Under the pieces are notes generated by a model, which was not told where the DNA came from, made no database searches, and worked only from the letters and a program-made list of their open reading frames with translations. Positions 26,493 to 34,690 of a stretch of 64,000 nt of DNA are shown in pieces; positions within the stretch are counted from its first letter, which is position 1, and each line of letters starts with the position of its first letter. The position numbers and the translations under genes are program-made. Location: NCBI RefSeq assembly GCF_018614035.1, contig NZ_JAGGPA010000038.1:39202-103201 (forward strand), in the 5' to 3' direction. Origin of the DNA: Streptomyces sp. ISL-96. Its GTDB lineage: Bacteria > Actinomycetota > Actinomycetes > Streptomycetales > Streptomycetaceae.

Positions 26493-27098
26493 TCAGCGGG
26501 CCATGATCAGGCTCATCGCCTCGTTGCGCGTCGCCGAGTCCCTCAGCTGGCCGCGCACCGCGGAGGTGATGGTCTTCGCGCCGGGCTTGCGGATGCCTCG
26601 CATCGACATGCACATGTGCTCGCACTCGATGACCACGATCACCCCGCGCGGCTCCAGGATCTCCATCAGCGATTCGGCGATCTGCGTGGTGAGCCGCTCC
26701 TGCACCTGCGGGCGGCGGGCGTAGACGTCGACCAGCCGCGCCAGCTTGGACAGGCCGGTGATCTTGCCGCTGGTCGCCGGGATGTAACCGACGTGGGCGA
26801 CTCCGCGGAACGGAACCAGGTGATGTTCGCAGGTGCTGAAGACCTCGATGTCCTTGACCAGGATCATCTCGTCGTGACCCAGGTCGAACGTCGTCGTCAG
26901 GACCTCCTCCGGCTCCTGCCACAGCCCGGCGAATATCTCCCTGTATGCCCGCGCCACGCGCCCCGGCGTCTCCCGCAGCCCTTCCCGGTCCGGGTCCTCT
27001 CCGATCGAGATGAGGAGCTCACGCACGGCGTTCTCGGCCCGCTTCTCGTCGAACTCGCCGATAGTTCCTTCGCCGTCCAACGTCACCGGGTCGGTCAT
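26493..27098 (-). CDS. folE: GTP cyclohydrolase I
   Basis: First step of folate synthesis: GTP to 7,8-dihydroneopterin triphosphate. 201 aa with zinc-ligand motif CEHHLVPF, the second zinc Cys in IECEHMCMSMRGI, and conserved RPQVQERLT and LARLVDVYA. All metal ligands of a type IA enzyme are present, so it is zinc-dependent. It is encoded on the opposite strand to folP-folB-folK, downstream of ftsH but separated from it by two strong hairpins, so read-through should be limited. Confidence 0.96.
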   Translation of the reverse strand: MTDPVTLDGEGTIGEFDEKRAENAVRELLISIGEDPDREGLRETPGRVARAYREIFAGLWQEPEEVLTTTFDLGHDEMILVKDIEVFSTCEHHLVPFRGVAHVGYIPATSGKITGLSKLARLVDVYARRPQVQERLTTQIAESLMEILEPRGVIVVIECEHMCMSMRGIRKPGAKTITSAVRGQLRDSATRNEAMSLIMAR

Positions 27099-27150
27099 CT
27101 GTGCCTCGTTCCTGTGCTTTCACGTACCGCAAACGTGCGGACGTACGAAA

Positions 27151-27218
27151 ATGCCGCGTCCCCCAGGCTAAAACCTGGGGGACGCGGCATCCATTCCGGG
27201 CCCCTTGGGGCCGGAATG
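27151..27218. terminator. Tandem hairpins between ftsH and folE
   Basis: Two consecutive inverted repeats follow the ftsH stop. The first (27151-27190) is a perfect 17-bp stem, left arm ATGCCGCGTCCCCCAGG, with the 6-base loop CTAAAA. The second (27192-27218) is a 12-bp stem with a single bulged G and a TT loop. They lie 52 bases upstream of the folE ATG and one base after the ftsH stop. Likely function: termination of the ftsH transcript; the promoter of folE would then lie at 27099-27150. Confidence 0.8.
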
Positions 27219-27219
27219 A

Positions 27220-29253
27220 TCAGCTTTCGGGGCGCTCCTCGGGGATCGCCTCGGTGGCCGGGGTTTCCACGGAGCCGGCTGTCACCGCGGGAGTCGCACC
27301 GTTGGCAGTGGCGCCATTGGTGAGGGAGAGCTCCTTCGGGGAAAGCACCGGCGGCCGCGTGGACGGCATACGGCGGGAAGAACCGGTCCACGCGGGGCGG
27401 GCCGGGCGCTTCACGATCGGGCTGAAGATCTCAGCGATCTCCTCCTTGTTCAGCGTCTCCTTCTCCAGGAGGGCCAGAACCAGGTTGTCGAGAACGTCGC
27501 GGTTCTCGACGAGGATCTCCCACGCCTCGTTGTGCGCGGTCTCGATGAGCTTCTTGACCTCTTCGTCGACCAGCGCGGCGACCTCTTCCGAGTAGTCACG
27601 CTGGTGACCCATGTCACGGCCGAGGAACGGCTCGGAGCCGTCCTGGCCGAACTTGATCGCGCCGAGGCGCTCGGTCATGCCGTACTGCGTGACCATCGCG
27701 CGGGCCGTGGCGGTGGCCTTCTCGATGTCGTTCGAAGCGCCCGTGGTCGGGTCGTGGAACACCAGTTCCTCGGCCGCACGGCCGCCCATCATGTAGGCGA
27801 GCTGGTCCAGCATCTCGTTGCGCGTGGTCGAGTACTTGTCCTCGTCCGGGAGCACCATCGTGTAACCGAGGGCACGCCCGCGGGACAGGATGGTGACCTT
27901 GTGCACCGGGTCGCTGTTCGGGGAAGCCGCCGCGACCAGGGCGTGTCCGCCCTCGTGGTACGCGGTGATCTTCTTTTCCTTCTCGCTCATGATCCGGGTC
28001 CGCTTCTGCGGTCCGGCCACGACGCGGTCGATCGCCTCGTCCAAGGAGTGGTTGTCGACCAGCTTCTTGTCACTACGGGCGGTCAGCAACGCGGCTTCGT
28101 TCAGCACGTTCGCCAGGTCGGCGCCGGTGAAGCCGGGCGTACGGCGGGCGACGGCCCGAAGGTCGACGTCCGGCGTGACGGGCTTGCCCTTGGCGTGCAC
28201 CTTGAGGATTTCGAGACGGCCCAAGAGGTCCGGACGGTCGACCGCGATCTGCCGGTCGAAGCGGCCCGGGCGCAGCAGCGCCGGGTCGAGGATGTCCGGC
28301 CGGTTCGTGGCGGCGATCAGGATCACGCCGCCCTTCACGTCGAAGCCGTCCATCTCGACGAGCAGCTGGTTCAGCGTCTGCTCGCGCTCGTCGTGACCGC
28401 CGCCCATGCCGGCGCCGCGGTGGCGGCCGACGGCGTCGATCTCGTCGACGAAGACGATCGCCGGGGCGTTCGCCTTGGCCTGCTCGAAGAGGTCACGCAC
28501 ACGGGAGGCACCGACACCGACGAACATCTCGACGAAGTCGGAACCGGAGATCGAGTAGAACGGGACGCCGGCCTCGCCCGCGACAGCGCGCGCGAGCAGC
28601 GTCTTGCCCGTACCGGGCGGGCCGTACAGCAGCACACCCTTGGGGATCTTGGCGCCGACGGCCTGGAACTTCGCCGGCTCCTGCAGGAACTCCTTGATCT
28701 CGTGGAGTTCCTCGACCGCCTCGTCGGCGCCCGCCACATCGGCGAACGTCGTCTTCGGGGTGTCCTTGGTGATGAGTTTCGCCTTGGACTTCCCGAACTG
28801 CATGACCCGGGAGCCGCCGCCCTGCATCTGATTCATCAGGAACAGGAAGACGACAACGATGAGGACAAAGGGGAGCAGGGAGAGCAGGATCCCGACGAAC
28901 GGATTCTGCTTGGAGGGGGAGACCGTGTAGCCCTTGTCGATGTCCCCGCTGTCGAACTTCGACTGCAGCTTGTTGGCGAGCGCGACGCCCTGGTCGCCGA
29001 TGTAGCTCGCCTGGATCTTGCTGCTGTCCTTGACCTTCTGGCCGTCCTTCAGCTCGACCTTGATGACGTTTTCGTCACCGGTCGTCAGCTTGGCCTGCTT
29101 GACCTGGTTCTTGTCGATCGCCTGGACGACCTCGGCAGTGTCCACCGTCTTGTAGCCGCCGGACGAGCCGACAACCTGCATCAACACGACCACGGCGAGG
29201 ACGGCCAGCACGATCCACATGACCGGCCCACGGAAGTATCGCTTCACGTCCAT
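27220..29253 (-). CDS. ftsH: ATP-dependent zinc metalloprotease FtsH
   Basis: Membrane AAA+ protease, 677 aa. Two transmembrane helices (about 11-29 and 119-140) enclose a small external domain. AAA core: Walker A GPPGTGKT (211-218), Walker B IVFVDEID, SRH TNRPDILDPALLRPGRFD. Protease motif HEGGH (433-437). The Pro-rich C-terminal tail (after about 620) is an actinobacterial feature. The ATG at 29253 is preceded by AGGAGGG at a distance of 26 bases, with a perfect 8-bp hairpin between them (see separate entry). hpt and tilS lie upstream on the same strand. Confidence 0.97.
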   Translation of the reverse strand: MDVKRYFRGPVMWIVLAVLAVVVLMQVVGSSGGYKTVDTAEVVQAIDKNQVKQAKLTTGDENVIKVELKDGQKVKDSSKIQASYIGDQGVALANKLQSKFDSGDIDKGYTVSPSKQNPFVGILLSLLPFVLIVVVFLFLMNQMQGGGSRVMQFGKSKAKLITKDTPKTTFADVAGADEAVEELHEIKEFLQEPAKFQAVGAKIPKGVLLYGPPGTGKTLLARAVAGEAGVPFYSISGSDFVEMFVGVGASRVRDLFEQAKANAPAIVFVDEIDAVGRHRGAGMGGGHDEREQTLNQLLVEMDGFDVKGGVILIAATNRPDILDPALLRPGRFDRQIAVDRPDLLGRLEILKVHAKGKPVTPDVDLRAVARRTPGFTGADLANVLNEAALLTARSDKKLVDNHSLDEAIDRVVAGPQKRTRIMSEKEKKITAYHEGGHALVAAASPNSDPVHKVTILSRGRALGYTMVLPDEDKYSTTRNEMLDQLAYMMGGRAAEELVFHDPTTGASNDIEKATATARAMVTQYGMTERLGAIKFGQDGSEPFLGRDMGHQRDYSEEVAALVDEEVKKLIETAHNEAWEILVENRDVLDNLVLALLEKETLNKEEIAEIFSPIVKRPARPAWTGSSRRMPSTRPPVLSPKELSLTNGATANGATPAVTAGSVETPATEAIPEERPES

Positions 29254-29257
29254 CCAT

Positions 29258-29285
29258 ACGGGGCGGTAGTCGCCCCGTCCCTCCT
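29258..29285 (-). promoter_or_regulatory. Hairpin between Shine-Dalgarno and ftsH start codon
   Basis: On the minus strand the order is AGGAGGG (29285-29279), then an 8-bp perfect stem ACGGGGCG/CGCCCCGT with a 5-base loop (29278-29258), then ATGG and the start codon (29253). Linear SD-to-AUG distance is about 26 bases; with the stem formed it shrinks to about 5. The hairpin may therefore create, rather than block, a functional initiation site. Confidence 0.6.
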
Positions 29286-29422
29286 GCCCGTAGGTAAATG
29301 CTGCTGTTTAAAAAGACTGTTCTTCGGACGGTACCCCAGCATTGTCACCCGCGGCTGCCGGGGACGGCTGACGAACCTGCCTTCCCATGCTCCAACGCCG
29401 GGGCACGGGCGGAGGTTCCCGC

Positions 29423-29986
29423 TCAGCCGCCGTAGACGTGGGGGGCGAGAGTACCGACGAAAGGCAGGTTCCGGTACTTCTCGGCGTAATCCAGGCCGTA
29501 GCCCACGACAAACTCGTTGGGGATGTCGAAGCCGACCCACTTCACGTCGAGCGTGACCTTCGCCGCCTCGGGCTTGCGCAGCAGCGTGCAGACGTTCAGG
29601 GACGCGGGCTCACGCGATCCGAGGTTCGACAGCAGCCAGGAGAGCGTCAGACCCGAGTCGATGATGTCCTCGACGATCAGGACGTGCTTGCCCTTGATGT
29701 CGGTGTCGAGGTCCTTGAGGATGCGGACCACGCCGGAGGACTGGGTGCCCGCGCCGTACGACGAGACCGCCATCCAGTCCATCGTGACGGGGGTGGACAG
29801 CGCCCGTGCCAGGTCGGCCATCACCATGACGGCGCCCTTGAGGACACCCACGATGAGCAGGTCCTTGCCCGCGTACTCCGCATCGATCTTCGCGGCCAGC
29901 TCGGCCAGCTTCGCGTCGATTTCTTCCTTGGTGATGAGCACCGACTTGAGGTCGGTGCCCATGTCCTTCTCGTCCACCGGGGTCAC
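29423..29986 (-). CDS. hpt: Hypoxanthine phosphoribosyltransferase
   Basis: Purine salvage: hypoxanthine or guanine plus PRPP to IMP or GMP. 187 aa. PRPP-binding motif VLIVEDIIDSGLTLSWLL, N-terminal VGVLKGAVMVMADL and the purine-binding WVGFDIPNEFVVGYGLDY are complete. GTG at 29986 yields MTPVDEKDMGTDLKS; an internal ATG 8 codons later is possible. 20 bp after tilS and 169 bp before ftsH, an order shared by many Gram-positive genomes. Confidence 0.95.
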   Translation of the reverse strand: MTPVDEKDMGTDLKSVLITKEEIDAKLAELAAKIDAEYAGKDLLIVGVLKGAVMVMADLARALSTPVTMDWMAVSSYGAGTQSSGVVRILKDLDTDIKGKHVLIVEDIIDSGLTLSWLLSNLGSREPASLNVCTLLRKPEAAKVTLDVKWVGFDIPNEFVVGYGLDYAEKYRNLPFVGTLAPHVYGG

Positions 29987-30006
29987 TTTCGTAGTGCTTC
30001 AGCGCA

Positions 30007-31032
30007 TCAGCCCTGCCGGATGACCAGTCTGCCACCCTGCCGCTGCGCCTCCACCCGGCCGGGGAGGTTGATGACCCCCTGCCCGCGCCAGCCGGTGATC
30101 AGCCGGTCGACCTCTTCGACGTGCCGCGCGAAGAGGGATCCGGCCGGTGAGCCGGCGGAGATGGCCGCCCGGCGCAGGACCCGGCGCCGTACGGCGGGGG
30201 GCAGGGCGTAGAGCTTGACGCACTCCAGCTGGCCCGATTCGTCCCGTACGGACGCGTCCGCCTCGGCGGCCCAGTCGTCCAGGGCGTCGGCATCGTCGCG
30301 GGAGAGCTGCGCGGTCCTGGCGAGGGCCTCGACGACTCCTTTGCCGAGCGCCTTCTCCAGCGCCGGCAGGCCGTCGTGGCGCAGCCGGGAGCGGGTGTAG
30401 GCGGGGTCGGTGTTGTGCGGGTCGTCCCAGACGGGCAGCGACTGCACCATGCAGGCCTTGCGCGCGGTCTGCCGGTCGAGCTGGAGGAAGGGCCTGCGGT
30501 AGCGCCCCGCGCCGGTCACGGCCGCCATGCCGGACAGCGAGCGGATGCCGGAGCCGCGGGCGAGGCCGAGGAGGACCGTCTCCGCCTGGTCGTCGCGGGT
30601 GTGGCCGAGCAGGACGGCGGCGGCGCCGTGGCGCTCGGCGGCGGCGTCCAGCGCGGCGTAGCGGGCGTCGCGGGCGGCCGCTTCGGGGCCGCCGCCGCGG
30701 CCGACGGTCACCGCTACGGCCTCGACGGGGTCCAGGCGCAGCGCGGCGAGGCGGTTGACGACCTCGGTGGCCCGCGTATCGGAGCCTTCCTGGAGGCCGT
30801 GGTCGACCGTGACGCCACCGGCCCGGATGCCGAGCTTGGGCGCCTCGAAGGCGAGGGCGGAGGCGAGCGCCATGGAGTCGGCGCCGCCGGAGCACGCCAC
30901 CAGCACGAGCGGCGGGGGCGGCGGCTCGTGCAGGGGCGTGAGGTTGTCGGGGAGCGTGATGTCGTTGAGTACGTCGTGGAGTACGCGGCGGACCGCCAGG
31001 CGTATCGCTGCGACCGCAGGATGGGGACCCAT
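30007..31032 (-). CDS. tilS: tRNA(Ile)-lysidine synthase
   Basis: Adds lysine to C34 of the minor tRNA-Ile CAU, letting it read AUA. 341 aa. PP-loop motif VACSGGADSMALA (SGGADS at 48-53), conserved VDHGLQEGSD and LLGHTRDDQAETVLLGLARG with RPFLQL are present. The ATG at 31032 (MGPHPAVAAIRLAVRR) is preferred over an upstream in-frame start that adds a noise-like leader. The C-terminal substrate-recognition domain is short, as in actinobacteria. Confidence 0.94.
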   Translation of the reverse strand: MGPHPAVAAIRLAVRRVLHDVLNDITLPDNLTPLHEPPPPPLVLVACSGGADSMALASALAFEAPKLGIRAGGVTVDHGLQEGSDTRATEVVNRLAALRLDPVEAVAVTVGRGGGPEAAARDARYAALDAAAERHGAAAVLLGHTRDDQAETVLLGLARGSGIRSLSGMAAVTGAGRYRRPFLQLDRQTARKACMVQSLPVWDDPHNTDPAYTRSRLRHDGLPALEKALGKGVVEALARTAQLSRDDADALDDWAAEADASVRDESGQLECVKLYALPPAVRRRVLRRAAISAGSPAGSLFARHVEEVDRLITGWRGQGVINLPGRVEAQRQGGRLVIRQG

Positions 31033-31207
31033 GTCCGGTGCCCTTCGGTGAAGTTGTGGGTGCTTCGGGAGGAGAAGCCAGTCACTCAGAGTGCGTCGAT
31101 GGTGACAGAGCCGGGCCATTCCCCGAGCATCGCACGCCTACCCAGCGCTCACGGTCCCTCGGATGGGTGATTAGGGGGGCGTTCTCCTGCCGTCGGCCGC
31201 AGCCGGA

Positions 31208-32338
31208 TTATGCCTCTGGCTTACGGTGCACCCGCGCGACCCAGTCCGCCGGTTTGGCGATCTCCGCCTTCGTGGGGAGCGTGTTCGGGGAGGTCCAGAC
31301 CCGGTTGAAGCCGCCCATTCCAACCTCCTCCACCACAGCCCGTACAAAACGCTCACCGTCACGGTACTGCCGGAGCTTGGCGTCCAGGCCGAGCAGCTTG
31401 CGCAGGGCCAGGTCCAGGCGGCTGGCGCCGCGGGCCCGGCGCTGCTGGAACTTCTCGCGGATCTCGGCGACGGACGGCACCACGTCGGGCCCCACGCCGT
31501 CCATCACGAAGTCGGCGTGGCCTTCGAGCAGTGACATGACGGCGGTCAGGCGGCCGAGGATTTCGCGCTGGGCGGGGGTCTGGACGATCTCGACGAGGCT
31601 GCGGCCGCCGTCCTCGCCCGCCTCGCCCTCGGGGCGGCCGCCGGCCAGTGACTGGGCCGCTTCGCGCAGGCGCTCCAGGACCGTCATCGGGTCGACGTCG
31701 GTCTCGGCGAGGAACGACTGGATTTCGCCCTCCAGGTGGTCGCGCAGCCAGGGCACGGCCGTGAACTGGGTGCGGTGGGTCTCCTCGTGCAGGCAGACCC
31801 AGAGCCGGAAGTCGTGCGGGTGGACTTCGAGCTCCCGCTCGACGTGCACGACGTTCGGAGCGACGAGCAGCAGGCGGCCGCCGCCGGTGCCGGACAGGAG
31901 CTCGCGGGAGGGCGGGGCGAACGTCTCGTACTGCCCGAGGACGCGGGAGGCGAGGAAGGACAGCAGCATGCCGACCTCCACGCCGGTCACCTTGCCGCCG
32001 ACCGCGCCGAGCACGGCGCCGCCGGGCCCGCTGCCCCTGCGTTCCTGCATCTTGTCCAGGAGCGGCCGCAGGACCTCCCTGAATCCGGCGACGTTCGCCC
32101 TGATCCAGCCGGCCCGGTCGACGACGAGGACCGGGGTGTCCTGGGGCGTGTGTCCTTCGGGCATCATCCGCGTGAAGCCGCGGACGTGTTCCTCGGAGGC
32201 CTTGGCGTGCCGACGGAGCTCGGCGACGACGGCTCGCGCCTCGTCCCGGGTCACGTCGGGGCCTGGCCTCACCAGTCGGGTCGCGGTCGCCACCGCGAGG
32301 TTCCAGTCGACCATCTCCGCACCACCGATGCTCGTCAT
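31208..32338 (-). CDS. Zincin-like metallopeptidase, DUF2342 (F420-associated family)
   Basis: A 376-aa cytosolic protein of the family often named coenzyme F420 biosynthesis-associated. The zincin motif HEETHRTQF is clear, with a further conserved block DPMTVLERLRE and the third-ligand helix region VMSLLEGHADFVMD. The N-terminal MVDWNLAVATATRLVRPGP is the family signature. Despite the name, a direct role in F420 synthesis is unproven and protease activity has not been established. It sits between tilS and the penicillin-binding protein gene on the same strand. Confidence 0.88.
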   Translation of the reverse strand: MTSIGGAEMVDWNLAVATATRLVRPGPDVTRDEARAVVAELRRHAKASEEHVRGFTRMMPEGHTPQDTPVLVVDRAGWIRANVAGFREVLRPLLDKMQERRGSGPGGAVLGAVGGKVTGVEVGMLLSFLASRVLGQYETFAPPSRELLSGTGGGRLLLVAPNVVHVERELEVHPHDFRLWVCLHEETHRTQFTAVPWLRDHLEGEIQSFLAETDVDPMTVLERLREAAQSLAGGRPEGEAGEDGGRSLVEIVQTPAQREILGRLTAVMSLLEGHADFVMDGVGPDVVPSVAEIREKFQQRRARGASRLDLALRKLLGLDAKLRQYRDGERFVRAVVEEVGMGGFNRVWTSPNTLPTKAEIAKPADWVARVHRKPEA

Positions 32339-32414
32339 GCGTCAACCGTACGTTGTCGACCCGGCCCGCGGAGAGGTGTTGTGCTCCACCTGTACCCCTG
32401 AGGTTCCTCGGGGT

Positions 32415-33836
32415 TCACGTGTGTCCGGGCCGCCCCGCGGACGGCTCGCAGCCGCAGTTGGCGATCGTGGAGGCCAGCCGGTCCAGGGCCGACTGGGCCG
32501 CGTCGGGGCCTGTGGTGCCGGAGGTGAGGAAGGCGAAGGACAGGAGCCGGCCGTCCGCGTCGACGACGGTTCCGGCCAGTGTGTTCACGCCGGTCAGGGT
32601 GCCGGTCTTGGCGCGGACCATGCCCGTACCCGGTGAGTCGTCGGTGTACCGGCTCTTCAGGGTGCCGCTGAATCCGGCCACTGGCAGGCCGGTGAGGACT
32701 GGGCGCAGTTCGGGGCGGGCGGGGTCGGCGGCGCGGGCGAGGAGGCCGGCCAGCAGGGCGGCGGACATGCGGTTGTCGCGGTCCAGGCCGCTGCCGTCGG
32801 AGAAACGGGCGCCGGAGAGCGGCAGTTGGAGCTTCTTCAGCCGGGACCCGACGGCCTTGCCCGCGCCTTCGAAACTGGCCGGTTCGTCCGAGGCGAGCGC
32901 CGTCTGGCGGGCCAGGGCCTCCGCGAGGTCGTTGTCGCTGTGGGTGAGGGTGCGCTCGACGAGGGCGGACAGGGGCGCGGAGAGGGCCCTGGCCACCGGC
33001 TCCGCGTCGTCCGGGCCCTTGCCGGCCACGGGGTCGCCCTTCTCCTTGATGCCGCGCTCGCGCAGCAGCTGGGCGAAGGCACGGGCGGCGTCGCGCGCGG
33101 GGTCGGCGCTGCGCAGGGCGGGGCCGCTGCGGGAGTTGTCGAGCCGGCCCTCCTCGATCATCAGGGGGGTGACGGGGCTGATGTTCGCGTTGGGGCTGAT
33201 CGGGTGGAGCTCTGGTCCCGAGTAGAGCGAGACGTCGTACGCGAGCTGCGTCTCGCCGACGCCCCGGTCGCGCAGCGCCCGCGCGGTGTCGTCGGCCAGG
33301 GAGGCCAGTGCGTCCCGGTCCAGCGTCGGATCGCCGCCGCCGACGAGCACGGTCTTCCTGCCGTCGGGGGACGCGGTGACGGTGGTGGCGATGCGGTGGT
33401 CGGGGCCGAGGGCATGGAGCGCGGCGACCGATGTCGCGATCTTGATGGTGGACGCCGGAATCATCGCCTGCGCGTCACCCTTCCCGTACACCTGCGTGCC
33501 GGTCGCGGTGTCGATCACCGACGCGGTATGCAGTGTGCCGAGCGCGGGGTCGCGCAGCAGCGGATCCAGGGCGTCCGCGAGGCCGCTCTCGGGGGGCGGC
33601 GGTACGGGGGCGCCGAGCACGGTGAGCACACCTGCCGCACTGGGGGCGGGCGCCGGTACGTCGCGCGACGGGTCCCCGTGATGTGCGCCACTACGGTCTT
33701 GAGAGGCGGCCCACGCCCGCTCGGCCTTACGCTGACCGGAGTCCCAGGGGCCTGCCGCGGCCACCGCCCCGGCAGAGAGGGCGAGACCGGCCACAGCTGT
33801 GATCGTCACGAGCTGCCACGTTTTGCGCTCCGGCAC
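32415..33836 (-). CDS. D-alanyl-D-alanine carboxypeptidase/endopeptidase (PBP4-type)
   Basis: Class C penicillin-binding protein acting on peptidoglycan outside the membrane, 473 aa from a GTG at 33836 (VPERKTWQLV). The N-terminal signal or anchor helix LVTITAVAGLALSAGAVAAA is followed by a disordered Pro/Ala linker. The three active-site motifs are intact: SxxK as STIK (129-132), SxN in HSDNDLAE, and KTG in RAKTGTLTGV. It is divergent from ppa across a 178-bp spacer. An earlier GTG at 33881 has no ribosome-binding site. Confidence 0.92.
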   Translation of the reverse strand: MPERKTWQLVTITAVAGLALSAGAVAAAGPWDSGQRKAERAWAASQDRSGAHHGDPSRDVPAPAPSAAGVLTVLGAPVPPPPESGLADALDPLLRDPALGTLHTASVIDTATGTQVYGKGDAQAMIPASTIKIATSVAALHALGPDHRIATTVTASPDGRKTVLVGGGDPTLDRDALASLADDTARALRDRGVGETQLAYDVSLYSGPELHPISPNANISPVTPLMIEEGRLDNSRSGPALRSADPARDAARAFAQLLRERGIKEKGDPVAGKGPDDAEPVARALSAPLSALVERTLTHSDNDLAEALARQTALASDEPASFEGAGKAVGSRLKKLQLPLSGARFSDGSGLDRDNRMSAALLAGLLARAADPARPELRPVLTGLPVAGFSGTLKSRYTDDSPGTGMVRAKTGTLTGVNTLAGTVVDADGRLLSFAFLTSGTTGPDAAQSALDRLASTIANCGCEPSAGRPGHT

Positions 33837-34014
33837 CTCGGACCAGCCCCTTTCGCGATCACACACCTGCGTGAGGGACACTTAATCACTGCGTGTTGCC
33901 GGGAGCATGACGCCCCGGCTCGTCCGGCCTACCGAACCGGCCGGCGGTCCGGGGTCAGCCCCCGGAGGGACGCAGCGCCATCCGGAGTTTGTGCTGATCA
34001 TGGAGGAACCACCC

Positions 34015-34509
34015 GTGGAGTTCGACGTCACCATCGAGATTCCGAAGGGTTCGCGGAACAAGTACGAGGTGGACCACGAGACCGGCCGGATCCGCCTGGA
34101 CCGTCGACTCTTCACTTCCACGAGCTACCCGGCGGACTACGGCTTCGTCGAGAACACCCTCGGCGAGGACGGCGACCCGCTGGACGCGCTCGTACTGCTC
34201 GACGAGCCCACCTTCCCCGGCTGTGTCATCAAGTGCCGCGCGATCGGCATGTTCCGGATGACCGACGAGGCCGGCGGCGACGACAAGCTGCTGTGCGTCC
34301 CGGCGTCGGACCCGCGGGTTGAGCACCTGCGCGACATCCACCACGTGTCGGAGTTCGACCGCCTGGAGATCCAGCACTTCTTCGAGGTCTACAAGGACCT
34401 GGAGCCCGGCAAGTCCGTAGAGGGCGCCGACTGGGTCGGCCGCACCGAGGCCGAGGCCGAGGTCGAGGCCTCGTACAAGCGCCTCCAGGCGCAGGGCGGC
34501 AGCCACTGA
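34015..34509 (+). CDS. ppa: Inorganic pyrophosphatase
   Basis: Soluble type I pyrophosphatase, 164 aa, hydrolysing PPi from biosynthesis. Conserved FDVTIEIPKGSRNKYEVDH, the family signature region YGFVENTLGEDGDPLDALV with the metal-binding aspartates, and the C-terminal HFFEVYKDLEPGK are present. I use the GTG at 34015 because GGAGG stands 8 bases upstream; other in-frame starts exist upstream, but residues before it are not conserved in the family. It ends in a 21-bp perfect hairpin. Confidence 0.96.
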   Translation: MEFDVTIEIPKGSRNKYEVDHETGRIRLDRRLFTSTSYPADYGFVENTLGEDGDPLDALVLLDEPTFPGCVIKCRAIGMFRMTDEAGGDDKLLCVPASDPRVEHLRDIHHVSEFDRLEIQHFFEVYKDLEPGKSVEGADWVGRTEAEAEVEASYKRLQAQGGSH

Positions 34510-34533
34510 CGAGCCCCTTGGCTCAGCTGACAT

Positions 34534-34578
34534 CACGGCGGGCGGTGCACCCCCATTGGGGGTGCACCGCCCGCCGTG
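34534..34578. terminator. 21-bp perfect terminator stem after ppa
   Basis: The arms 34534-34554 and 34558-34578 are exact reverse complements (CACGGCGGGCGGTGCACCCC and one further C) around the 3-base loop ATT. The stem begins 24 bases after the ppa stop. There is no U-tract. It is one of the most stable simple hairpins in the window. Confidence 0.85.
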
Positions 34579-34690
34579 TGTTGAGCGGCGCGCGAGGGGA
34601 AGGTGTCCGTCCGCATACTGGGTGTGTCTGGCCTTGGCCATGGCTTGGCGTACGGACGTACTGAATCAAGGAATCGAAGCGAGGCAAGTA

